Shown here piece by piece: positions 6,379-11,270 of a stretch of DNA of 11,270 nucleotides. Position 1 is the first letter of the stretch. The number at the start of each line of letters is the position of its first letter. The stretch spans positions 1-11,270 of the forward strand of contig USPI01000028.1 of NCBI GenBank assembly GCA_900556535.1, in the 5' to 3' direction. The stretch is from an uncultured Eubacteriales bacterium. Its GTDB lineage: Bacteria; Bacillota; Clostridia; Oscillospirales; Oscillospiraceae. A program made the translations under genes and the position numbers. A model generated the notes under the pieces. That model saw only the letters and a list, made by a program, of their open reading frames with translations, was not told where the DNA came from and did not search any database.

Positions 6379-6560
6379 CTACGGCGTTGATTGCACTACC
6401 GACTAGACTGTAGGGGCGACCATTGCCATGGGGGCGATGCGCCACAGACATTGGCGGTAGATTTAACTACGCCGACACGGTGACGAAGCTGCTAATTAAA
6501 CCGTATTTGCCGCGCCGCCCGTGAGTGCAAACTTTGGCGGCACCTCCGACGAGAATGTAG

Positions 6561-6579
6561 GGGCGAGCATTGCTCGCCC
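6561..6579. repeat. GGGCGAGC hairpin
   Basis: GGGCGAGC (6561-6568), loop ATT, GCTCGCCC (6572-6579): a perfect 8-bp stem, preceded by the TGTAG seen before the 6059 copy. Confidence 0.85.
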
Positions 6580-6687
6580 GCTGTTGCGCCTTTGACGGAA
6601 GTCCGTCACCGTGCCAGCGCACTTAATAACTCTGCCGATGTGCGTGGCGAATTGCCCCTATGGCAATAGCGGTTTCGTCGGAATCTT

Positions 6688-6750
6688 CGTAACCGTGCTG
6701 ACGCAATATGCGTATCGGTAAATTCTCAAGGCGAATCGCCCCTGCGGCGA
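6688..6750 (+). repeat. 63-bp terminal repeat module, copy 5 (overlaps marR-type 3' end)
   Basis: Contains CGTAACCGTGCTGACGC, ACGCAATATGCGT (a small 5-bp hairpin at 6701-6713), CGTATCGG and the GGCGAATCGCC hairpin. The minus-strand marR-type stop (6726-6728) and its last seven codons lie inside it. Confidence 0.85.
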
Positions 6751-7160
6751 GCAGAGTCGAGGATCTTTTGCTGGAGGCGGACGTATTCATGCGCCTCGTC
6801 CTCGCCCAAGGCTCCGAGCGCCGCGGTGATACGGCTCAGCGCCTCCCTGCGCCGCTCGCTTATCATCGCCCGACCCTCCTCGGTCAGCGAAACGATGACC
6901 CTGCGCTCGTCGCTGCGGTCGGCACTGCGCTTGACCCAGCCCTTCTTTTCGAGGTGCTTGAGCATCGCCGCAATGCGCGCGGACGTCACGCCCATGTGCT
7001 CCTTCAGCTCCGACGGACAGCTCTTTTCGCCCTTCGTCAGCAGAAAGCTCAGCGCGTAATACTCGCCCTCGCACGCCTCGGCAAGCGCCTCGCCCGCCGG
7101 CATATGGCTCAGCTGCGCCCGTATATCAAGCATTTTTTCGGCAAGCTGCGAATAGTCCAT
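6726..7160 (-). CDS. MarR family transcriptional regulator
   Basis: A 144-residue winged helix-turn-helix regulator of typical MarR size. After N-terminal dimerisation helices come the DNA-binding helices CPSELKEHMGVTSARIAAMLKHLEKKGWVKR (about 48-78) and the wing DRSDERRVIVSLTEEG (81-96), whose Asp-x-Arg-x-x-x-Val pattern is a family hallmark. Dimer helices follow to about residue 135. The last seven residues (RRRGDSP) are encoded by a repeat module and may be an acquired tail. The ATG at 7160 follows GAGGAGGGG. The gene is divergent from the transketolase operon but stands alone, with no enzyme or efflux gene behind it. A long palindrome over its own promoter points to autorepression. The ligand and other targets are unknown. 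Confidence 0.92.
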   Translation of the reverse strand: MDYSQLAEKMLDIRAQLSHMPAGEALAEACEGEYYALSFLLTKGEKSCPSELKEHMGVTSARIAAMLKHLEKKGWVKRSADRSDERRVIVSLTEEGRAMISERRREALSRITAALGALGEDEAHEYVRLQQKILDSARRRGDSP

Positions 7161-7174
7161 TGTCCCCTCCTCGG

Positions 7175-7201
7175 CATTTACCTAACAGTGTTAGCTAAAT
7201 G
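7175..7201. promoter_or_regulatory. Putative MarR operator (27-bp palindrome)
   Basis: Half-sites CATTTA-c-CTAACA (7175-7187) and TGTTAG-c-TAAATG (7189-7201) are symmetric about G7188, with one mismatched pair (7181/7195). The site lies between the -10 and the ribosome site of the marR-type gene and touches the -10. Size, symmetry and position are those of a MarR autoregulatory operator. It is more than 100 bp from the transketolase promoter, so direct control of that operon is less obvious. Confidence 0.8.
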
Positions 7202-7227
7202 ATAACACAGCCTCGGTGCGGGCGCAA
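7199..7227 (-). promoter_or_regulatory. Promoter of the marR-type gene
   Basis: On the minus strand TTGCGC (7227-7222) and TATCAT (7204-7199) are separated by 17 bp. The palindromic operator begins within the -10. Confidence 0.65.
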
Positions 7228-7309
7228 GCGGATACGGGAATAATATACAGAATGTTCAAAAATCCTAACGCTTTCTTAAGCCCGACGCCTGCAGAGCGTG
7301 TAAAAAGAT

Positions 7310-7338
7310 TTGACTTTGCACGGGTCGTGTTCTATATT
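7310..7338 (+). promoter_or_regulatory. Promoter of the transketolase operon
   Basis: TTGACT (7310-7315) and TATATT (7333-7338) have 17-bp spacing, giving a leader of about 60 nt. The leader holds GTGAA-T-TTCAC (7356-7366), a small inverted repeat that might be an operator. The stretch 7228-7309 shows nothing else I can name. Confidence 0.75.
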
Positions 7339-7403
7339 ATATAGTGATAAAGAATGTGAATTTCACGCCAAAGCTATCAAAATTTTGACTGGAGGACAAG
7401 ACA

Positions 7404-8237
7404 ATGGCTTTAACTGCCGAGCGTTACGCCGAGCTCACCGAGCTTTGCAGACGCTTTAGAATCGACGTTCTGACCGCGATACACAAGGCGCAGTCCGGTC
7501 ACCCCGGCGGCTCGCTTTCGTGCTGCGAGATACTGACCTATCTGTACCAGGAGCATATGAAGCTCGACGCCGCACACCCCGACGATCCCGACCGCGACAG
7601 GCTCGTGCTCTCCAAGGGTCACGCCGCACCCATGCTCTACCGCAACCTCGCCGAGAAGGGCTTCTTCCCCGTCTCCGAGATGGACACCCTGCGCCGCATG
7701 GGCGGTCTGGCAGGTCACCCGAGTATGCACATCCCCGGCGTTGAGATGCCCGGCGGTCCGCTCGGACAGGGCTTCCCCGCCGCACAGGGCATGGCGATGG
7801 CGCTCAAGCTCAACGGCTCGCCCGCGAAGGTGTATGCCGTTTTGGGCGACGGCGAGCTGGACGAGGGCGTTATCTGGGAGACTGCGATGTCCGCTCCGAA
7901 GTTTAAGCTGGATAATCTCATCGCAATAGTTGACTACAACAAGGTGCAGCTTGACGGCACGACCGACGAGGTAATGCCTCTGGGCGACCTTGCCGCGAAG
8001 TGGGAGGCGTTCGGCTGGACGGTTCTCGAATGCGACGGTCACGACCTTGAGGCGCTCGACTTCTGCATCAGCGTTGCCGACGGCGCCGTCGGCGCGCCCA
8101 CCGTTATCATCGCAAACACCGTCAAGGGCAAGGGCGTTTCCTTCATGGAGGGTCAGTGCTCGTGGCACGGCAAGGCGATAGACGATGACAGCTTCGCAAA
8201 GGCGATGGAGGAACTTGGAGGTGCGGTCAATGCCTAA
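7404..8237 (+). CDS. Transketolase N-terminal (pyrophosphate-binding) subunit
   Basis: A 277-residue protein, the thiamine-diphosphate pyrophosphate domain of a split transketolase. With its partner it would transfer two-carbon ketol units between pentose, tetrose, hexose and triose phosphates in the non-oxidative pentose phosphate pathway. Motifs in order are SGHPGGSLS (31-39), SKGHAAPMLY (70-79), MPGGPLGQG (115-123), and the ThDP/metal motif GDGELDEG (148-155) running to DYNKVQLDG (177-185), with Asn179 in the usual metal-ligand position. The length fits split archaeal and clostridial transketolases; single-chain enzymes exceed 600 residues. The ATG at 7404 follows GGAGG at 8-nt spacing. 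The gene overlaps the C-subunit by eight bases. The fused 1-deoxyxylulose-5-phosphate synthase family is ruled out by length and pairing. Confidence 0.95.
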   Translation: MALTAERYAELTELCRRFRIDVLTAIHKAQSGHPGGSLSCCEILTYLYQEHMKLDAAHPDDPDRDRLVLSKGHAAPMLYRNLAEKGFFPVSEMDTLRRMGGLAGHPSMHIPGVEMPGGPLGQGFPAAQGMAMALKLNGSPAKVYAVLGDGELDEGVIWETAMSAPKFKLDNLIAIVDYNKVQLDGTTDEVMPLGDLAAKWEAFGWTVLECDGHDLEALDFCISVADGAVGAPTVIIANTVKGKGVSFMEGQCSWHGKAIDDDSFAKAMEELGGAVNA

Positions 8238-9165
8238 GCAGATCAGAGAAGTTTACGGCTCGGCTCTGGCGGAGCTGGGCAATACCAACGAAAACATCGT
8301 CGTGCTCGACGCGGATCTTTCCGGCTCGACCAAGAGCGCGATGTTCAAAAAGGCTCATCCCGAGCGCTTTTTCAACATGGGCATAGCCGAGCAGAACATG
8401 GTCGCTACCGCGGCCGGCATGGCTGCCTGCGGCAAGATCCCCTTCGTGAACACCTTCACGGTCTTTCTCACGACGCTGGGTCTGCTGTCGGCGCGCGATC
8501 AGATATGCTACGCAAACCTCAACGTCAAATTCGGCGGCGCTTACTGCGGAATGTCCGACGCACTTGACGGCGCGAGCCATCATGCGACCGAGGACATCGC
8601 CTTCATGCGCGCCCTGCCGAACATGAAGGTCATCGCTCCCGCCGACGAGGCATCGGCACGCTGGGCGACCAGGTACGCTGCCGAGACCTACGGCCCGATG
8701 TACCTGCGCCTGAGCCGCGAGACCTACCCCGACCTGTACCCTGCCGACCATAAGTTCGAGATGGGCAAGGGCGAAATTGTCCGCGAGGGCAGCGACGTCA
8801 CCGTCATCGCCTGCGGCATCATGGTGCACAAGGCGATAGAGGCAGCGGAGGCACTTGAGGCAAAGGGCGTTTCCGTGCGCGTCGTCGATATGTATTCCAT
8901 TAAGCCCATCGACAGGGAGCTCATCAAAAAGTGCGCCGAGGAAACCGGTGCGATCGTCTGCGCGGAGGAGCACAACATCCACGGCGGTCTGGGCGCTGCG
9001 GTGGCGGAGGTGCTCGCGTATTACGGCTGCGGCGCTCCGACGGAGTATGTCGGTATCCGCGACGTGTTCACGGAGTCCGCGCCCTACAAGGAGCTTCTCA
9101 AGAAATACGGCGTGGACGCGGACGGCGTCATTGCCGGCATTGAGCGTGTGCTCGAGAGAAAGTAA
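8230..9165 (+). CDS. Transketolase C-terminal (pyrimidine-binding) subunit
   Basis: A 311-residue partner of the preceding gene, containing the pyrimidine-binding domain (about 3-165) and the transketolase C-terminal domain (about 185-305). The motif FFNMGIAEQNMVATAAGMA (47-65) carries Glu54, the residue that activates thiamine diphosphate. DGASHHATEDIAFMRALP (113-130) is the usual substrate-side loop. The ATG at 8230 has GGAGGTG (8217-8223) inside the end of the N-subunit gene, and the two frames overlap by eight bases, consistent with coupled synthesis of an equal-stoichiometry heteromer. An in-frame ATG at 8185 exists but is buried in the N-subunit and lacks a site. Nothing looks degenerate. 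Confidence 0.95.
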   Translation: MPKQIREVYGSALAELGNTNENIVVLDADLSGSTKSAMFKKAHPERFFNMGIAEQNMVATAAGMAACGKIPFVNTFTVFLTTLGLLSARDQICYANLNVKFGGAYCGMSDALDGASHHATEDIAFMRALPNMKVIAPADEASARWATRYAAETYGPMYLRLSRETYPDLYPADHKFEMGKGEIVREGSDVTVIACGIMVHKAIEAAEALEAKGVSVRVVDMYSIKPIDRELIKKCAEETGAIVCAEEHNIHGGLGAAVAEVLAYYGCGAPTEYVGIRDVFTESAPYKELLKKYGVDADGVIAGIERVLERK

Positions 9166-9172
9166 AAAAACG

Positions 9173-9186
9173 GCGCCTGTGGGCGC
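9173..9186 (-). other. Small hairpin with A-run between transketolase and galactokinase genes
   Basis: GCGCC-TGTG-GGCGC is a perfect 5-bp stem preceded on the plus strand by seven A (9164-9170). Read on the minus strand it resembles a weak intrinsic terminator (stem, then T7), which would oppose antisense transcription. On the plus strand no T-run follows, so it should not stop the operon. Confidence 0.35.
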
Positions 9187-9212
9187 AAAGTGACAGATAA
9201 AGAGGGTCATGT

Positions 9213-10289
9213 ATGAAAAGCTATTTTGCTCCGGGCAGAACGGAGCTTGCCGGCAACCACACCGATCATCAAAAGGGTCGGGTGCTTGCCTCGGCGGTCG
9301 ATAAGGGGATTCACGCCTTCGCGGAGCCGAATTTCGATAACATCGTGCGCATAAAATCCCTCGGCTTCCCCGACATGGAGATAAACCTGCTCGACCTTGA
9401 CGTGCATCCGGAGGAGTTCGGCTCGTCCTCGGCGCTCGTGCGCGGCGCGGCGGCGGCGATGTATGACGTCGGCGCACGCTTCGGCGGCTTTGACGCGACG
9501 CTTGAAAGCGAGCTGCCCACGGGCAGCGGTCTGAGCTCGTCCGCGGCGTTTTCGGTGCTCATGTGCCGCATATTCAACGATATGTACAATAACGGCGAGC
9601 TTGAGCCGATGGGCATCGCGCGCATGGCGCAGCAGGCGGAAAACCTCCACTTCGGCAAGCCCTGCGGAATGATGGATCAGCTTGCCTGTGCGCTGGGCAA
9701 GGCGGTGTATATCGACTTCCTGACCGGCGAGGTGAGCCCCATAAACGCGGACTTTTCGCGCATGGGACTGACGCTGTGCCTGACCGATACCGGCGGCAGC
9801 CACGCGGGTCTTGACACGAGCTATGCCCGCATCCCCGCGGATATGCGCCTTATTGCGAGCTTCTTCGGCAAGGAGCTGCTGGGCGAGGTCGATCCCGCGG
9901 AGTTTTACGCCAAGGATTGGGACATCTCCGACCGCCCCGTGCGAAGGGCGAAGCACTTCTTCGAGGAAAACGCGAGAGTTCCGAAAATGCGCGATGCGCT
10001 TGAGCGCGGCGACGCGGCGGAGTATATGCGCCTTATGAACGAATCCGGACGCTCGTCCGAGACGCTTCTGACGAACATCGTCACGAGCGTTTCAAACGAC
10101 CGCAAGCTCGAATCGGGGCTCATTCTCAGCCGCAAGCTGCTTGAGGGCGTCGGCGCGTGGCGAGTCCACGGCGGCGGCTTTGCCGGCTGTGTGCAGGCTC
10201 TCATGCCGACGGAGTATTTTCCGAAGTACAAGGCGGAAATGGAGGGGCACTTCGGTGCCGGCTCCTGCCGCGAGCTGAAGCTTGGGTGA
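9213..10289 (+). CDS. galK: Galactokinase family sugar kinase (GHMP superfamily)
   Basis: A 358-residue GHMP kinase that would phosphorylate a sugar at C1 with ATP. The three GHMP motifs are present: motif 1 FAPGRTELAGNHTDHQKG (5-22), motif 2 ELPTGSGLSSSAAFSV (100-115), the phosphate-binding loop, and motif 3 HGGGFAGC (319-326). CGMMDQL (151-157) supplies the catalytic Asp155. The usual galactokinase motif 1 reads G-E-H-T-D-Y; here Glu is Asn15 and Tyr is His19. That Glu contacts the sugar in galactokinases, so galactose may not be the true substrate, although I recall similar N-H-T-D-H forms among clostridial proteins annotated as galactokinase. The ATG at 9213 has GAGGGT upstream. The gene lies 47 bp after the transketolase genes and 4 bp before the channel gene, in one likely operon. 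No galT, galE or transporter is nearby. Confidence 0.88.
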   Translation: MKSYFAPGRTELAGNHTDHQKGRVLASAVDKGIHAFAEPNFDNIVRIKSLGFPDMEINLLDLDVHPEEFGSSSALVRGAAAAMYDVGARFGGFDATLESELPTGSGLSSSAAFSVLMCRIFNDMYNNGELEPMGIARMAQQAENLHFGKPCGMMDQLACALGKAVYIDFLTGEVSPINADFSRMGLTLCLTDTGGSHAGLDTSYARIPADMRLIASFFGKELLGEVDPAEFYAKDWDISDRPVRRAKHFFEENARVPKMRDALERGDAAEYMRLMNESGRSSETLLTNIVTSVSNDRKLESGLILSRKLLEGVGAWRVHGGGFAGCVQALMPTEYFPKYKAEMEGHFGAGSCRELKLG

Positions 10290-10293
10290 TAGT

Positions 10294-11133
10294 ATGGAAT
10301 TTTTGGATAAGCTGCATGATCTGAAGCTCGGCGACGTATCGCTCGGCTCCGTGTTTTCGGCGCTGCTCGTATACCTCATCTGCTACGTCGCAATTAAAAT
10401 ACTGTGCAAGGCGTTTGACAAGATACTCGACGCGAGCAAGCATCTTGACGCAAGCCTCAAGTCCTTTTTCCGCAGCGCGATAAAGGCGCTTTTGTGGTCG
10501 GTCGCGGTCATCATCATTGCGGGCACACTCGGCATTCCGGTGACGAGCCTCGTTGCGATGCTCTCGGTCGTCGGCGTTGCGCTCTCGCTTTCGCTTCAGG
10601 GACTTTTGTCGAACCTGTTTTCGGGCATAACGCTCCTGACGACGCACCCGTTCAAGGTCGGAGACTATGTCGAAATCGGCAGCAACGGCGGCACGGTATC
10701 GAGCATCGGTCTTTTCTACACGGGGCTCAACACCGCGGACAACCGCGTCGTGTACGTCCCCAACGGCACCGTCACGACCGGGCAGATAGTTAACTTCACC
10801 GCGCAGGACACACGCAGAGTCGTCGTGTCCGTCACGGCGTCGTATGACTGCCCGACGCAGTCCGTGCGCGAGGCAGCTCTTGCCGCCGCCGCCATGGACG
10901 ACCGTGTGCTTGCAGACCCCGCGCCCTTCGCCGCCATAGTCAACTACGGCAGCAGCTCCATCGAATACACCGTGCGCGTCTGGTGCAGGACCGCCGACTA
11001 CTGGGACGTGTACTACACGCTGCTGGAAAATCTGCGCACCTGCTTCGATGAGCACGGCGTCGAGATGTGCTACGATCATCTGAACGTTCATCTCGTGAGC
11101 GATAAGCCCGCGCAGGAAAAAGACGGAAATTAA
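10294..11133 (+). CDS. MscS family small-conductance mechanosensitive channel
   Basis: A 279-residue inner-membrane channel that opens under membrane tension to release solutes during osmotic downshock; the length is close to E. coli MscS (286). Three membrane segments are visible: about 17-40, 62-82 and the pore-lining helix 83-115 (VTSLVAMLSVVGVALSLSLQ onward), rich in small residues as in MscS TM3. The beta domain follows with THPFKVGDYVEIGSNGGTV (117-135) and YVPNGTV (154-160), the best family signature, then an alpha/beta C-terminal domain to about 265. The ATG at 10294 is 4 bp after the kinase stop; no good ribosome site is seen, so it may depend on translational coupling. A TTG at 10282 in frame is the alternative start. 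Confidence 0.94.
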   Translation: MEFLDKLHDLKLGDVSLGSVFSALLVYLICYVAIKILCKAFDKILDASKHLDASLKSFFRSAIKALLWSVAVIIIAGTLGIPVTSLVAMLSVVGVALSLSLQGLLSNLFSGITLLTTHPFKVGDYVEIGSNGGTVSSIGLFYTGLNTADNRVVYVPNGTVTTGQIVNFTAQDTRRVVVSVTASYDCPTQSVREAALAAAAMDDRVLADPAPFAAIVNYGSSSIEYTVRVWCRTADYWDVYYTLLENLRTCFDEHGVEMCYDHLNVHLVSDKPAQEKDGN

Positions 11134-11140
11134 ACTAAAC

Positions 11141-11186
11141 AGACCCGCTGTTCGGTAAGATCGGATGGCGGGCCTTTGCGTTTTTT
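11141..11186 (+). terminator. Probable terminator of the transketolase-channel operon
   Basis: AGACCCGC (11141-11148) pairs with GCGGGCCT (11168-11175) with one mismatch, around a 19-nt loop. T6 follows (11181-11186), separated from the stem by five nucleotides. It lies just past the channel stop. The long loop and offset T-run make it weaker than the one at 2867-2898. Confidence 0.6.
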
Positions 11187-11210
11187 CATTGCCGCAATGC
11201 CGATGAAAAA

Positions 11211-11239
11211 TTGACATGGGAATGAAAATATATTAAAAT
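11211..11239 (+). promoter_or_regulatory. Promoter of the next, unseen gene
   Basis: A perfect TTGACA (11211-11216) lies 17 bp from TAAAAT (11234-11239), the same hexamers and spacing as the aconitase X promoter. GAAAGGGG (11256-11263) near the window edge could be a ribosome site, so the start codon is probably just beyond 11270. ATGs at 11247 and 11254 are too close to the promoter to be preferred. Confidence 0.7.
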
Positions 11240-11270
11240 TGCAGGTATGAGAGATGAAAGGGGCGATATT

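Larger units (their letters stand above)
5956..6750. repeat. Repeat block C, non-coding except for the marR-type gene end
   Basis: About 795 bp with no credible gene of its own; the 3' end of the marR-type gene enters it from 6726. The outer ends are inverted copies: 5956-6001 and the reverse complement of 6670-6715 share ATACG-n-ATATTGCGT, CACGGT, CCGAC and AAACCG, with about 10 mismatches over 46 positions. Inside are a direct duplication (5973-6087 and 6475-6588), the central hairpin module (6201-6292), 63-bp modules at 6104-6166 and 6688-6750, and three GGGCGAG-type hairpins plus one degenerate copy near 6412-6436. Confidence 0.85.

Noticed and set aside
2922..6750. CRISPR array suggested by many short palindromic repeats
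   Set aside because: Repeat units differ in length and order, occur in both orientations, have no regular unique spacers, and no cas gene is present.
2922..6750. Repeat blocks as insertion sequences with their own transposase
   Set aside because: No open frame in any block resembles a transposase, and I could not identify target-site duplications.
7356..7366. GTGAATTTCAC as an operator for the transketolase operon
   Set aside because: Arms are only 5 bp and no regulator in the window is known to bind such a site; not listed on its own.
7410..8168. 252-codon minus-strand open frame opposite the transketolase N-subunit
   Set aside because: It mirrors a well-supported gene and shows no family motif.
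8227..9477. Long open frame (416 codons) on the minus strand opposite the transketolase C-subunit gene
   Set aside because: It spans the C-subunit and the start of the kinase antisense, its product is low-complexity Arg/Ala/His-rich without a domain, and it is explained by GC-rich codon use on the coding strand.
10201..11217. 338-codon open frame on the minus strand over the channel gene
   Set aside because: The plus-strand frame is an unmistakable MscS protein; the antisense product is Arg-rich, has no motif and runs through the operon's terminator.

Overview
The window reads as part of the chromosome of a GC-rich anaerobic Firmicute, most likely an uncultured gut-type Clostridia (Oscillospiraceae or Christensenellales-like). 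The clues are strong purine-rich Shine-Dalgarno sites, sigma-A style promoters, a transketolase split into two subunits, a two-gene aconitase X, a DUF1538/P-II gene pair, and intergenic repeats of a type I associate with such genomes. The lineage is an inference; there is no rRNA or marker gene here.

Layout: 1-353 is a partial block of repeat modules. At 354-932 (minus) is a TetR-type regulator, divergent from an aconitase X large/small subunit pair at 1124-2844 (plus) that ends in a clear intrinsic terminator. Positions 2922-3668 are a second repeat block. A minus-strand operon follows: a two-repeat DUF1538 membrane protein (5866 to 4346), then a tandem P-II-like protein (4349 to 3696), joined by an ATGA overlap. 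Positions 5956-6750 are a third repeat block. At 6726-7160 (minus) is a MarR regulator with a near-perfect 27-bp palindrome over its own promoter. Divergent from it is a plus-strand operon of transketolase N and C subunits, a galactokinase-family kinase and an MscS-family channel (7404-11133), ending in a probable terminator. A strong promoter at 11211-11239 starts the next unit, whose gene lies beyond the window.

The genes fall into three functional groups: a single-step dehydratase of unknown substrate under likely TetR control; a membrane protein probably governed by a P-II-like sensor; and sugar metabolism (non-oxidative pentose phosphate pathway plus sugar phosphorylation) co-transcribed with a mechanosensitive channel.

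The least explained material is the repeat system. Three blocks are built from the same small set of palindromic modules. A 63-bp module lies in the same orientation at the 3' end of all three minus-strand transcription units and supplies the stop codon of two unrelated regulators. Other points worth checking are a possible AUU start codon for the DUF1538 protein, the tandem P-II/DUF1538 pairing, an aconitase X with no pathway neighbours, and a galactokinase whose sugar-binding Glu is replaced by Asn.
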